A program made the position numbers and the translations under genes. The notes under the pieces are model-generated. The model ran no database searches. It saw nothing but the letters and a program-made list of their open reading frames with translations, and was not told the origin of the DNA. A DNA stretch of 64,000 nucleotides from Vitellaria paradoxa. Its lineage: Eukaryota > Streptophyta > Magnoliopsida > Ericales > Sapotaceae. Below, one piece after another: positions 1-12,374 of the stretch; within the stretch, counting starts at the first letter, position 1; each line of letters opens with the position of its first letter. The stretch is from positions 47,694,141 through 47,758,140 of the forward strand of contig CM034233.1 of assembly GCA_019916065.1 (NCBI GenBank), written 5' to 3'.

Positions 1-599
1 ATATGTTCGTTGTCAGTCACTAGTTGCCTCTCGACCATCATCATATGATGAACTAGAACAGCCAATTGCGTGAGAGCCTGTAGTATAGAAGAGTGCAAAA
101 ACTTAAAAAAAAAAAAAGAAAAAAAAGAAAATATATAATCGAAGGAAGTCCATACCCTCATAAGGTTATGATTAAGATTGTGACCCAATTGATGACTGGT
201 GCAATTTTCTTGCTAGTTGATTTTTACATTGGCAATTATTTCCATGGTCCTTTTCCAGCCAATTGGGGGTCGTCCACCAGACTGATGAACCGAAGAGCAG
301 CGGAAACAGTAGTAGGAAGAGAATAAGAACCACCAGCCACATCGCAAGGTGGTGAGGGGATGACCACTAGGTTGTCAGTAGTCACTCAGGGCATGAGGCT
401 GTCATTTTTTGTGCTGAGCCCCCAACAGTAACTTACTTTTGCTTTTTTGGGGTCTCCTCAGCTGTAAGCTGCTTGTTTTTCCTTTTCAACCTATCAACAT
501 TGAATGACAACATTGCTGTGGGAGGATTGGGTTGAGTAAGATTATCTACACAAAGAGATAAGATTAGAATAAGAACAAACACAAAAAGGAAAGCATAAA
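1..599. other. Decayed transposon DNA at the window edge, no gene
   Basis: No host gene is visible. The stretch has lysine-codon-rich A-runs near 106-135 that open a short spurious frame. It is probably part of the same Tat-like element whose antisense ORF remnant lies just downstream, but I see no protein motif of my own to prove it. Confidence 0.4.
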
Positions 600-1770
600 A
601 CAAAATAGTGACTCACTTCGCTTATGTTCAGCAGCAAAAGCCTCTCTGGTTGGCTCAAGACTGAGCATATAGGTGGCCAGGATTTCGACAATGATCAAGC
701 AGTCGAACTCGTGGACATTATAGTCCTACATGAGTTTTACCTTGGCCTTGAGTTCCTCTGACAGCTTCGGCTAAGCTCGAGCTATTCATAAAAAGAGCAA
801 AAGAGTGAGAAAGAGTTGATGAGGTATATAATAACCCGCGGAAAAAAAAAAAAAAAACACTCTCATACTTTTTTTTGTCGGACCGCCCCATTGTCTTGGG
901 ACCCTGACTGTCGACAAGCTAGAGGCTTCCATTTCCTAGAGCTTCCATCTGATGCCACAGATGAAAAAGAATTTGTCCTTCCAACCCTTATTGGAAGTCG
1001 ACAGATAGGTTACCAAGTTGAAGTCCTTCCCTCTACCTAAGAAGAACCACCAACCTTTGCCCATCTCAGTGACCTTATAATAGTAAAGGAACTCCTCGAC
1101 CGTGAGCTTGTGGCCTGTGGCCACTCTCCAAAGGACAGCGTAGCCGATCATAATTCTCCACTCATTTAGGAGAATCTAACCTGGTGCTAGGTCAAGCCTG
1201 TTCAGGATCTCCTAAGTAGGCTTTATCAATAGGAATCGGAGACCACCAATGAGGGCACCCTCATAAACTGTTATCTCTCCATCCCTCTGCTAACAAAGCC
1301 TATCCCCTTTTAGCGGAACCCTAAACAAAAAGGTTGGAGGAAACTGGAAATCAGACCAGAGCCGTCGAATCTTGGCCGCGTCCAGTGTAGGCTTAATTCC
1401 TTCAACATGAAACTGGAGTCGCACCTTTCTTGGATTACTTGATTCACCCACATCTGGCTCGAAAGCATCACTATTGGCTTAAGGTTTTTGGCTTGGGCCT
1501 CCATTCTGGTTGTTGACTAGGAAGCAGATACACCCTCCTAACACTAACCAGGTCTCCTGAATTGGTTTCTTTTGAATCCGTTATAGATATCAATTCTAGG
1601 TTGCTAATAGTTCTCCTATTATCTAACTCTCCAAACCTCTCGATATATGAATCAAAAATTAAAATGCCAAAGATGGTCCTAATTAGTCTAAAGTCGCTCA
1701 CAAACCCTTCCAAATAGGGAATCTTGTGGTGTCTATGGTAAAACCAGAGCCACAATATACGAAAAAGCAT
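600..1770 (-). pseudogene. Remnant of a gypsy-type 'transposase_28-like' plant transposon protein (antisense ORF)
   Basis: Minus-strand reading gives recognisable but broken protein. The piece around 1310-1151 reads through GALIGGLRFL and continues into IGYAVLWRV, TVEEFLYYYKV and GKGWWFFLGRG (about 1151-936), the pattern of the plant 'putative gypsy type transposon' domain found in extra ORFs of Tat-lineage retroelements. Farther along (about 780-600) the same strand reads a charged helix-like piece (KLSEELKAKV, then VHEFDCLIIVEILATYM) after an in-frame TAG. Several stops and frame changes show it is dead. The LTR downstream appears to run on the plus strand, so this ORF would be antisense to its element, an arrangement known for extra ORFs of Tat-type elements. 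The family assignment is recognition by eye. Confidence 0.6.
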
Positions 1771-2228
1771 CTAGCATAAACGGAAGAGAAAAAGAAAAAG
1801 ATAAAGAAAGAAAAACGACAGACAAATTAAAACTCACCGAAGGAAGGAAAAGGATCACTTGACTGGGGATTGAGCACAGAGAGGATCAAAATGCTTAATC
1901 ACTAGTTGAAAGTGAAAACAAAAGGTTTTAAATGGGGATATAAAAATATACAATCCTGCTTCGAGTTCAATGGCTGAGATTGATTCATGTGGATGGCTAA
2001 GGTTAGCTTGTACAAATTTCAAATTTCTAACATACGTTTAGATGACATGTGGCAGAAGAGATAAAAATGTGTCTTATTAGTGCAGTAGTAATGGGCAATT
2101 GTGCCTACGGCATATTGAATGTGCATGTGTTGCCAAAAGTGGATAATCGTCAGATTCCCCTAGTTTCGCTCAAGAGACCAGGAAAATCGGGGGCATCGAT
2201 ATAGGGAGACCCTATGCCAGGCCGGGGG
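1771..2228. other. Non-coding interior between antisense ORF and putative LTR
   Basis: No coding potential seen. A purine-rich, G-run-ending tract at about 2190-2228 lies immediately before a candidate LTR start and could be the polypurine tract of a plus-strand element. This is inference from position and composition only. Confidence 0.35.
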
Positions 2229-2797
2229 TGTTTGGCAAATTACCCATTTGACCTTTACCTAACTGGGGCATCCAAATAAGGATCCCTCAATCAGGAAGAG
2301 TAACCAGACCAATCGGTCTAGATCACTCGACTGGATGCCAACCGAGCACTTTGGTAGGATTGTTCTCACTAGAGTAGTCCACAAGTCACATGTAAAACCC
2401 TTTTTCTAATAGTTCCGATACATACGCCTATAAAGGTGCTGCCATAAACTGTGTTAGAGGTAACACGTCAGCTAACGAACTAAAGAGCCAACCTTAGAAT
2501 TTATAATAGAGGTGGTATCATCTGATTAGAGCGAGGAAAAGCACGTTACATGCAGTTACAGGTAACTGCATGCGAACCATTCCACGTGAGGTCTTGTATA
2601 TTTAAACTAGCACTTCATAGCAACACCGGTATATCTCATTTACCTGACTGAAACACTGCTAAAATATTCTCTTAACTCTCTTGCTAACTTAAGCATCGGA
2701 GGTTTTTTGGTAGGCACCACATTGGTGTTCTAGATAGCTTTCCAGACTTGGATTGAATCTTCTGGAGGTTATAAAGTTATTGATTTATCAAACACAA
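2229..2797 (+). repeat. Putative 3' LTR of a Tat-like retrotransposon
   Basis: Starts with TGTTTGGCAAATTACC right after a G-rich tract. It contains TATA-like stretches (CCTATAAAGG near 2430 and TATATTTAAA near 2597) and, near 2670-2740, the 'AACTTAAGCATCGGAGG' type sequence followed by a GCACCACATTGGTG palindrome, which is typical of the R/U5 end of plant gypsy LTRs. The right end is uncertain; I placed it at a CA before an AT-rich stretch. No partner LTR is in the window, so the call rests on internal landmarks. Confidence 0.4.
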
Positions 2798-2820
2798 TAA
2801 TTAATGGGCCACTTTCAGTG

Positions 2821-2887
2821 ACTTAATTATTATTTTTGGTTATTAAAATAATATACATATTAAAATTTAGATTTTTGAGTTATTACA
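2821..2887 (-). repeat. End fragment of the second LTR family (LTR2)
   Basis: The AT-rich end ...GAGTTATTACA matches the end of the solo LTR at 60754 (...GGGTTATTACA). Tekay LTR sequence resumes immediately at 2888. This suggests that a copy of the same LTR family once entered the Tekay 3' LTR here and that the rest was deleted. Confidence 0.45.
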
Positions 2888-3207
2888 ATCTTCCCTTGCA
2901 AGACTAATCATCAATACTCCTATATACTCTGATAAGTCATTAATACTATCTAACCGCACTCTACAACCAATGTAAGACTACCTCTCTCCCTACCAATAGG
3001 AATACATGCACCTCTCATTTCCACCAATAGGAACCAACTATAATAATAGCCTCTACATGAATATACGCAACACATATATATACACTATTATAAATACATC
3101 AATTTAAATAAATTAATAGAGCATGTCATGTATATATTTATAAAATCTAAATAGATTAGAAAAAAATTATGGATATAATAAATGCCAAAAATTTTTAGGA
3201 CTTCACA
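2888..3207 (-). repeat. Truncated 3' LTR of the Tekay-type element
   Basis: Aligns by eye with 24385-24740 of the 5' LTR. Shared landmarks include ACTCTACAACCAATG, the ACCAATAGGAACCAACTA-type box and the terminal ATAATAAATGCCAAAAATTT followed by GGACTTCACA. The outer 2.5 kb is missing. Confidence 0.75.
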
Positions 3208-3421
3208 TCCTATGTTCCTTACAAAATTTCCATCCTTAAAAATTGAATAATAAAATAATACAACAAAAATCAAGTAAGCAACTCATGAAAATGATGTCTC
3301 AGATCCTACTCACACTCCCAAGTTGACTCTCCTATTCCACGATGCTTCCATAACACCCTAACCAAAGGTATTGTCTTCCTTTAAAGAACCTACTCATGGG
3401 AATCCATAATCCTCATTGGCT
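3208..3421 (-). other. 3' untranslated interior of the Tekay-type element
   Basis: Short non-coding stretch between the integrase remnant and the 3' LTR. No clear polypurine tract was identified. Confidence 0.4.
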
Positions 3422-4860
3422 TTACCTCATAAGAGACATCTGAAGTAATCTCAAGTTCCTCCCAGTCCAAACATGAGATGGATCAGAATTATACTTTCTC
3501 AACATGGACACATGGAACACTAAACGCACAGCAGACAACCACACTGGCAAAGCCAAACGGTACGCCACCTCACCAACCCCGAGCCAGCACCTCAAATGGC
3601 CCAATGAACCTTGATGACAACTTGCCCTTATGGCTAAATAGAACTGTTCCTTACGTGGTGAGACCTTCAAGAGCATATGGTCTCCTACCTCAAACTCCAA
3701 TGGCCTACACTTCCAGTTAGCATAGCTTTTCTGGCGACTACACACCAACTCAAGCCTCTATCTGATGATCCTGATCTTCTCTGTCATCTCCCCAACCATC
3801 CGAGGTCCCAACAAAGTTGTCTCGCCAACCTCTGCCTAGCAGATAGGAGATCTGCACAGTCTTCTATATAATGCCTCATAAGGTGCCATCTCAATACTAA
3901 ACTTGTAGCTATTATTGTATGCAAACTCTACCAATAGAAGATGCGCCTCCTAGTTAACCTGAAAATCTAGCATGCATGCTCTGAGCATATCTTTCAAGAT
4001 CTGAATGGTATGTTCAAACTGTCCATTTGTCTGAGAATGATAGGTGGTACTAAACATCAACTCTGTATCCATGGCCTGCTGGAGACTTTGTCATGAACGA
4101 GATTCAAATTTGTGATCTCTATTCGACACAATTGACACCGGAGCCCCATATAGCCTCACAATCCCTTGATGTACAATTGAGTTAAACCATTCAAGGAGTT
4201 AGTCAAACAAATTAGTAAGAAGTGCTCTAACTTTTTTAACTTGTCCACCACCATCTAGGTAGTATCATACTTCTTAGGAGACTTGAGTAAATTGGTAACG
4301 AAGTCTATTGTGATATTTTTTCACTTCCATTTTGAGACCGACAATGGCTAAAGCAACCTTAGTGGCCTTTGATGCTCTGTTTTCACTTACTGGCAAGTCA
4401 AACACTTACTCACAAACTCAGCTACATCTCTTTTCATCCCAGCCTAAAAGAACTGTCAGTGGAGATCTTAGTACATCTTTGTCTCTCCAGGAGGTACTGC
4501 AAACTCAGATAGGTAAAACTCCCTCAAATTGCATCCCAAATTGAAATTGGCACAAATAGCCTTCCCTAGAATCTCAATCCTCCATCTGATCATGTCATCC
4601 AACCAGGTATGACGTCATCACTACTCATCTATACTCAATACTCATTAGCCTCAACATCATTATCCCGGGCTTCTATAACTTTGTTTAGCAAGGCAAGCTG
4701 AACCTTTGTAGAACACAACACTACTCGGTCTTTGGCCTCCTAATAGTTAAGCCTAGACTTACCCAAACTATCCATCATCCTCTACTCCTGCACTGCCACA
4801 CTAGCCAGGGTAGTATGGGTCTTCTAGCTCAAGACATCAGCGACCATGTTGGCCTTGCCC
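3422..4860 (-). pseudogene. Tekay integrase and C-terminal tail remnant
   Basis: Reading the minus strand from about 4200 to 3422 gives fragments of an integrase core: a GAPVSIVSNRDHKF piece (usual form has an aspartate in SDRD), YHSQTNGQFEHTIQILKDML, EFAYNNSYKFSIEMAPYEALY, then the tail with SRQKSYAN, PLEFEVGDH, RLALP and FHVSMLRKY. Catalytic residues are partly replaced (Asn in the VSN position) and there are several stops and frame shifts, so it cannot be active. The 4600-4860 part covers the RNase H to integrase linker. The tail pattern gives the chromovirus/Tekay assignment. Confidence 0.8.
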
Positions 4861-6242
4861 AGATGATAGTGTAATTCAAAATTAAAGTTCTCCATGTATT
4901 CGACCCATCTTCTCTGTCTTAGATTTAGGTCCTTCTGATTGAAGATAAACTTTAAGCTTTTGTGGTTGGAGAATACTTCAAATTTTTCCCCATAAAGATA
5001 GTGCCTTCAGCTCTTGAGAGCAAAAATAGCAGCTGCTAATTTAAGATTATGCATTGGGTAGTTTTGCTCATAAGTTTATAGCTAGCTACTACATTCCCTT
5101 CTTGTATGAAAACAGAGCCCAACCTTTCCTTGGACTCATTACAGTAAGCTGCATAACCCAATCCCCTTTTTGGGATCACAAGCATTGGAGCAGAAGTTAA
5201 TTTTTTCTTCAATTCTTGGAATGAACACTCGTAAGCTTCATCCCACACAAACTTGACCCCCTTTTGAGTCAATCTTGTCATCGGCCCAGCTAGTTGTGAA
5301 AAGTCCAAAAAAAAAAAAAAACCTCTGGTAGTATCCTACTAGCCCCAAGAAGCTACAGATTTCAAACACAATTGTTGTCTCAGCCAATCCATAACTGCTT
5401 CGATCTTTGAAGAGTCTACTACAACGCCTTCGCCTTACACAACATGTCTAAGGAATTTTACCTCTTAGAGCCAGAATTCACACTTACTGAACTTGGCATA
5501 CAGCTGATGGTCCTTTAAGGTCTGAAGAACAATTTGCAAATGCTCCTCATGCTTCTTCTCAGATTGAGAGTAAATCAGCAAATTATCTATGAACACAACA
5601 ATGAATCGATTTAGATATTGGCTAAACACTTCATTCATCAAATCCATGAACACTGCTAGTGCATTTGTCAATCTGAAAGGTATAACCAAGAACTCCTAAT
5701 GGCTATATCTATTCCTAAATGGTGTCTTGGGGACATCTTCTATTCATACTCTCAACTGATGGTAACCCGACCTTAAATCGATCTTCAAAAAGCATACTGA
5801 TTAAATAGGTTATTAATCCTTGGCAAAGGATACCAATTCTTGATAGTAACTCTATTCAGTCTTTCATAATCAATGCACATTCTAAGCGTGCCATCTTTCT
5901 TGGCTTCAATGCACATTCTAAGCATGCCATCCTTCCTGGCTGCAAACAGTGTAGACCACCCCATGGAGATGTGCTAAGTCGAATAAATCCTTTTGAGCTT
6001 AAATCTTCAATCTATGCCTTCAACTTGGCTAGTTTTGCAGGTGCCAACCAATAAGGCATAATAGAGATCGGCTCGATCCTCGGAACTAAGTCAATCATGA
6101 ACTCCACTTCTCTTTCTAGTAGCAAGCTAAATAAGTCTTCCAAGAATGCCTCTGAAAACTCACAAACTACCCGTGGCATCTTAGCCACACACTGCTCTCC
6201 ATCTTCCACTGCTAAATAGATAAATAAAGTACAAAGGTCCAC
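4861..6242 (-). pseudogene. Tekay reverse transcriptase and RNase H remnant
   Basis: From about 6242 the minus strand reads the RT entry (FSEAFLEDL, VEFMIDLVPRIEPI). From 5689 it reads the core with [18 protein letters not shown] and [11 protein letters not shown], where the second catalytic aspartate of the usual xxDD box has become Asn. From 5308 the connection and RNase H part reads FVWDEAYECSFQELKKKL and YAAYCNESKERLGSVF, with Asn replacing the first RNase H aspartate. It ends near 4850 with NHKSLKF, RQRRWVEYMENF and HYHLGKANMVADVLS. Stops and frame changes occur throughout. An A-run near 5309-5322 marks one break. Confidence 0.85.
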
Positions 6243-6376
6243 TCGTCCTTGCCCATCTATGAAGGCAAAGTCTGAGGACTGCAGTGGTTTCTTGTAAACT
6301 TTATCACTTCCCCCTTAGGAATGTGCAAGGTCACATGACCCTTAGAACAATCAATGAATGCTTAGTAAGCAATCAA

Positions 6377-6628
6377 CTAATCCATCTCGAGTATCACATC
6401 AAAACTATTTATCTTTAGCACAATAAAATCATGTGAGGACCAATAATCATTTGCCAAGGCCTCTATCCTTATTGCTATCACACGATCCCAACAAACTCTA
6501 TCCAACTCGGAGTATCCCCTGATTGGGGTCTCAACGCGCAAAGGCGGTGATAAGAATTCAACAGATAATTCAAGTGTAGACACATAATTCTCAGATATGA
6601 ATGAATGTGAAGCTCCCGTATCTACCAA
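6377..6628 (-). pseudogene. Tekay retropepsin-like aspartic protease remnant
   Basis: The frame contains VDTGASHSFIS, the active-site D-T-G-A motif of retroviral-type proteases, followed by a typical beta-rich body (LRVETPIRGYSELDRVCW, SHDFIVL) ending in FDVILEMD where family members usually read VILGMDWL. The fragment is in line between gag zinc knuckles and the RT entry, as expected. It is no longer connected to either in one frame. Confidence 0.8.
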
Positions 6629-6659
6629 AGTAATAACATGTGAGGAGAAAATTGTAATG

Positions 6660-8124
6660 TACCTCTAAGCACAATAAGCTTAGCAAATCTATCAATCGAT
6701 GCTATGGCAAATACCCTCCCTTAAGTAGGAGCTGTTGGTGGCCTAGCCTATCTACCCCTGCTGTGGACCACCCTGAGTTGTCCTTTGAAAACTTTGGGCA
6801 CTACCTTGTGGGCCTTGTCAAAACGAATTCTAGAAATACTGTGATGCTTCAGGCCTATTACTCTGAGCTAATTGTGTCAGCTATTGGAATCTTACTATAT
6901 TGTTGCCCTGAAGGCAGTTTTTGAAGATATGATCCTGCTGGCCACAAGAGTAGCACGTTAGCAGGCCTAATCTTTGCTCAAATTGTGGCTCAAACCATTG
7001 CTTAGTTCTAGTCAATGCATTCCTTAGTGGGTAGTGATAGTTTTTGTGCCCTAGTTGGTGACAGATGTGGCACATAATTGGACCCTAAGATTGTGTCCTC
7101 CCTATTGACTGTGTTGGGGCCACATTCTTTTGCTAGAACCAATGTGGCTAGAACTTACTGGGTCCCTTCATTTGTTTCTTCTTATTTCTATTATCTGACT
7201 GCGGAACACCACTCTTCCCCTGCTTACCTTCATTCATTGTCCTAACATCATTTAGGTCCTTCTTAATGATCATCACTTAACTAGTTAAAATTTTGTAGTC
7301 ATCTAGTCTCAGTGGAACAACTCTGCTCCTGATGGCCACATGTAAGCCCCTTTCAAAATGTCTGCAATGGTACCTCTTAGTGGTTATGAACTCAGGAGTA
7401 CATAAGGAGAGAGAAACAAACTAACGCTCATACTCTAACACTATCATGGTCCCCTGAATCAAGACCATGAACTCCTCCCTTTTCATGTCCCTAAGGGCGA
7501 TAGGGAGAAAGTGTTCACAGAATAACTCTTGGAATCTCTTCCAGGTTAAGGCTACCACATCCAGTGAAGTTTTTACAGAACTTTACCACATAGCAGCATC
7601 ATTAGTGAACTAAAATATGGCAAGGGAAATCCTCATCTGAATATATGTGATTTAAAGGGCCTTGAGATATTTCTCGCATTGGTTTAGAAAACATATGGTA
7701 ATATTGGAGTCTAGCACTCCATCATAATTGGGAGGCTTCATCCTCCTAAAGCGTTCCAAGGAACTTGCCCGCTGGTTAGAAGCTAATGGAGGACTCACTC
7801 GTGCTCTACCTCATACTAATACCACCATGGCTACCGCCATTTGCTGCATAAAATGGCAGGATCAAATGCCTTTGGTGTCCGAACTGAAGGCTATCTGGAC
7901 TACAGCTCCTCCAGCTGTGGCATTGGAGTTACCCCTGATAGGACCTCAAACTCTGCACTTGGGTTAGGCCCCTACTCACAAGTCAACTCTAAATATGCCT
8001 CCTCAACTTGGGGCTCACGACCCAAACCAATCTGAGCTCCACGACCATAACTAGCCTGAACCTCGCGACCCTTAGATTGCCCATGTCTTTTATCCTTAAC
8101 AACTGGCACAACATTTGGTGTCAT
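6660..8124 (-). pseudogene. Tekay gag remnant with two zinc knuckles
   Basis: A possible start is the ATG at 8124-8122. The minus strand then reads a disrupted capsid-like region. Around 7075-6881 lie two C-x2-C-x4-H type knuckles: CHICHQLGHKNYHY, whose last Cys is lost, and CYSCGQQDHIFKNC, complete. Stops and frame changes interrupt the body. Position between the primer-binding site and protease supports the gag call. Confidence 0.7.
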
Positions 8125-8261
8125 TAAGCTAAAAACAAGGAAAAACAAAGTTTAGATTTTGAAATTTTAAGGCCTCAAAAATCAAATCACGCATAACACA
8201 TTTCAAAACACATAACCCCAAAATCACAAAATTTCCTACTATCCCTAGCTATTCCTAAACC

Positions 8262-8277
8262 TAGGCTCTGATATTAA
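8262..8277 (-). other. Primer-binding site (initiator tRNA-Met type) of the Tekay-type element
   Basis: The minus strand reads TATCAGAGCCTAGG just inside the 5' LTR, close to the TGGTATCAGAGC core that pairs with initiator tRNA-Met in many plant retroelements. Two changes near its start fit the general decay of this element. Confidence 0.7.
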
Positions 8278-8279
8278 GC

Positions 8280-9025
8280 CATCATGCCTCGAAATTCACA
8301 ACCCGGGGACGTGGGGACATAACCTACCAATAGCATCCAATCACATCAACGAGACCATATCAGAGTGGAAACAAATTAACAATAAAAATATTTTAATAGG
8401 GAATACTCTAAAATCTTTAAAAAAAAAAGTACCACAAAAGGGCTACAATACATCATGCCTCAAAACCAGGCCCCAAACTAAATATATGTCAAGTTTACAA
8501 CCCCATAAAAGAAATGTATTTAAAATAGAAACTTGGTTAGCTAATCTAGCTCACAGGGCCATCATGAATATCTGCTCCTGCAACATTAATTGTAGGGGGT
8601 GAGCACTAAATCACACGTGCTCAGAAAATATGCATATAAGATATAATTTCCTTAATCAAGCAAATCATCTATACTTAATCAACATAAAAGCAAAACTTTA
8701 TAAATCTAGCGATCTTTTAGTTAAACATATTTTCTTTTTCTTTAATAATTACTTAGCCATGATCCCTACTGTCTCATGATAAAATAAATCTCATCACAAT
8801 CATCCATATCATTATACATCAATATCATATTATGGGTTAGGTACTCTACAAGGTTAGTCTGTGGCCACAGAACTAAACCAAAAATAAATTCCCAGACCTT
8901 ATCTGTAGGGTACTACTAGTCCCGCAATCTTAAATGTACAGAGTATAATTGGTCCTGTAGTCCCAAAATGTGCTTAACTTACCTTAGTAGGCAAATTAGT
9001 CCTGCAGTCTTGGTATTAATGTACG
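8280..9025 (-). repeat. Tekay 5' LTR, inner segment
   Basis: Runs from the primer-binding site outwards and is cut at 9025 by the Athila insertion; the rest resumes at 22616. It begins with a decayed form of the TGTCACGCCCCGAAATTC-type LTR edge. Shared internal landmarks (CAAAAGGGGCTAC-type and ATTAGTCCTGCAGTC-type strings, and 'GGGTTAGGTACTCTA') recur in the solo LTR at 48824-49859, which confirms family membership. Confidence 0.8.
9021..9025. repeat. Target-site duplication GTACG of the Athila insertion (left copy)
   Basis: GTACG stands directly before the LTR start TGACCG and again at 22611-22615 directly after the LTR end AATCA. A perfect 5-bp duplication fixes both ends of the element. 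Confidence 0.95.
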
Positions 9026-10581
9026 TGACCGACCCTAAATTGTGTTTTAGGGTTCTACCTCTCAAGTGCAAGAGGGCAGTCGTAGGTTTAAAATTTGGTG
9101 AGTCCAAGGTCGAATTCACAGGGAGCCTAATGTTATTTAGTTTATAGGATGTGAAAGAAATGCTAAAAACTAAAGGGAAGCAAGTTTGGAAATTTAAGTT
9201 TACTAAGTTCTGGGGTTCAGTAAAATTAAAGATAAATTCAATTTAAACTAATTAAGATTAAAATAAACAGGACATTCTGAATTTCAAAAGGAATTAAGCT
9301 AGATGGCAAAAAATTAAAATAAAATCAACAAAGCAATTTCAATTTCAAATTAATCAATTATAACTAAAACTAAGTTGGATTGCAATTCAATAAGAATAAA
9401 GATCTTGATTCAACGTTAAGTCCGGGTAGTTCACTACTTTGCCTTGGGGTGTGTTTGTTTGAAGAATAGGGTTTAATTTGAAAATTATTTAGAACATTGT
9501 AATCAAAGGTCAGTACCAGTGATCTCAAGCGGATATGGTTAAAGACCTTTGTTTCCTAGGGTTTTTCAAATAAACACCAAGAAATTAATAAAAATCTGAT
9601 TTTTAAATCTATTCGAAAGTATTTAACAATTAGTTAAGAAAATCCATACCAGTGATCTCAAATGGATATGGTTAAGGGTTTTCGTATTCGAGTGTTTTCA
9701 AAATAGAAAAAAAGAACAAGATTTGTGAAAGGTAGATCCATTCGCGAAAGGTTTCGCAACCTACGCGAAGGGACTACGAACACCCCAAGGCTTTTTCGTG
9801 AACTACCCTTTCTTGATTCGTTGAATCAAGATGAGGGTTTTACGCTACAACTAGTTTAAACGTCACAAACGCAATCACAGAATACTTAATCATGTTATTC
9901 AATAATTGAAACAAACAAATCATTGTATTAAAGAATGAAACGAAAATAACTTACAACTGAAATCGTTCAGAAAGAAAAACACTCAACCACGCAGCAATGA
10001 AGAAGAAAAGTGCTCCAAAAACCTCCATTAACAATCTTCAAGCATGTAAAATACTCTCTAAAAAATGTAAAACTAATTTTATCTATCTAAGCATCTCAGC
10101 AAAATTGTAAAAAAGAAGTCCCTTGGCAGCCGTGCATTGGCTTTTTTATATAGATGGCCGAAGACCCTAAGCGGCGGGCTCCAGAACTCTGTTTTCTGGA
10201 TACAAGGTGGTCCCGACCGTCTAGTCTGGGGGTCGGGACCACAGAATGCTATTTTCTCAACTTATGTAAACTGTGGTCCCAACCATTAGAATGGACGGTC
10301 CCGACTCCCAAGTATCTTTTTTGTTGTTTTTTTTTCCTTCTTCATAACGGGTCTTTAGGCCAGTTTTGCTCATCCAAGGCAAGGTTTGAAGCACAACTTT
10401 TTCTTTGTCTTCTAGGCCCTCTCCATAGCTATAAACTTTGACATCCTTGCCCTTTTCTCTGCAAATAAAACAATAAAAGTATAAATAATACGATAACACT
10501 AAAACTTCAACTTTAATTATTTAAATGCATGAATAACTGTTGAGTTAGGGAGTTTGTAATTACACTTTTCAAGTGTAATCA
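9026..10581 (-). repeat. 3' LTR of the Athila element
   Basis: Begins TGACCGACCCTAAATTG and ends GTGTAATCA; it aligns end to end with 21058-22610. The plus-strand reverse of its TATA box is at 10144-10152. A double set of near-palindromic GGTCCCGACC/GGTCGGGACC motifs lies at about 10207-10308. A repeated 'ACCAGTGATCTCAA..GGATATGGTTAA' block occurs twice (near 9517 and 9648). Confidence 0.95.
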
Positions 10582-12374
10582 CACCCCCCAACTTGAACAT
10601 TGCTAGTCCCTTAGCAATGACCTTAATTAAAATGAAATGCATGATTTTCTTTATTAAAATGAGATGCAACTACTATCCTATTTCTCTTTTCGTTGGAAAC
10701 ACGGCTACACTTAGCTACGTGTAGTAGGCCCTTTAGACCCCTAGGTTCCCCCTAGTGGACGAAGAAGGTCTCGTGAGGGTTTGCAATGAATCTACCCACA
10801 AAATTCTATGGCATGGTCTTAATGTGTTAACTAGTGATCAAGATCAAAAATGAATTAAGCTCAAGCTCAATAAGTTACAAAACCTACATATCATGTGTAA
10901 TTTCCAAGTGCTAAGCATAAATGCATGGACTATTAAATTAGAAGAAGCATGTGTGCAAAATTGTCTCATTTATTCAACAAGGTCTCAAGAGCATAAACGG
11001 AACTAAGTTTTGACTTCAAAAGCTCACAGGATTCCACTCATAGAAAGAAATTCACTCATCAAGGGTTCACACATTCCTATTAGCATAAAATTCTATCCTA
11101 GTTGCACATAACTCCATAATATATGAATGAATTAAAATGAAACTCAAAGTGGACAGCTCCTAACCATGTTTCAATGCATATGTAAAAATCACATCACATA
11201 ACCTACACAATGCCACTACATGCACCATATAAGAGTTGCTTACTTAGAATCCACTAGGTCTTTAGTTTGGTTGTAACTTGGCTAGGGGTAGTGGTTAACG
11301 ATGGATGATGGAAATCAAAGCACATATCTTGGGAGAAAAGATGTTCAAGTGCACATAACTCCCAAACAACCCACTTCCTTTCCAAACCCCAACAATGAGC
11401 CGAACAAAAAGTTTATTCACACTAAATACTACCCTTGGGACAATTGCAAAAGTTGCAACTAATATATAAGTCCTACAATTCATTAAACAAAAGAAATGAT
11501 AAATTTTTCTTTTCTCTTTTTTTTTTTTTTTTTTTTTTGAAACAAACAAAACATCAATTAGATTCTCCACCTGACAAGTTTTCATTCTCCATTCACACCA
11601 TTGACATTAAGGCACTTTTACAACCTAAGACATATGAAGGTAAGGTTTAAAGTGTGTGACTAAGGTTAGGGGATAATATATGAGGGGGAAATCAAGAAAA
11701 ATATAAATATATATCACACACTTTATTGAAAAGGCTTCAAGTTGGTTCCTAGGGTAATTCATAACCAAGAAAGGACAAAAAGGCTCAAAATGACAAAGAA
11801 AGCCTAGCATCATTTTCAAAGCTTGCAACAACTCATAATGTGCCACATAGATACTTATGTAAGTGTTTGTGATGCAATCGATGCAATGAAATCCAAGGTG
11901 AAGAGCCAAAGAAATGTAAGCATGTGTAACCCCTCAAGAAAAGAATATAAGGCTCAAAAGCTTACCATAAAATGGTGTAAGTCTACCTAGTCCAAAGATG
12001 CTCAAGTAACCAATATCAAATAAAATATACTCCTAAGCACATAAACTTTCCACCATGATAGTCCAAAAATGCACAAAGTTATCACACACTCCACTTGAAT
12101 TATGTTTCCTATTAAGGCTTGAACAAAATTCACTTTTTACCATCTCACTTAATTTCACAATCAACCAAACCATAAGAGCATCAGATCATCATGCGAATTC
12201 TACCCCCCAACCTAAACTGAACATTGTCCTCAATGTGAAAAATAAGAAGCATATGTGGGTGCGTAGTGTGTGCAATGAGCATGATGAGGATGATGTATAT
12301 ACCCCCCAACGTAAATTGAGAAGATTATGAACATGAATTTAATGATAAAAAGAATAACCAAAATGAAATAAACA
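10582..12374 (-). other. Athila 3' non-coding interior
   Basis: About 1.8 kb with no credible ORF between the last 3' ORF and the 3' LTR. The G-rich complement of CACCCCCCAACTTG next to the LTR is the likely polypurine tract on the minus strand. The segment around 10731-10790 (CCTAGGTTCCCCCTAGTGGA and flanks) recurs in three other Athila-type interiors of the window. A T-run at about 11517-11538 is simple sequence. Much of the block is alignable with 52035-53850. Confidence 0.7.

Noticed and set aside
93..326. Lysine-rich short frame at the window start
   Set aside because: It depends on A-runs, has no ATG start, and lies in decayed transposon DNA.
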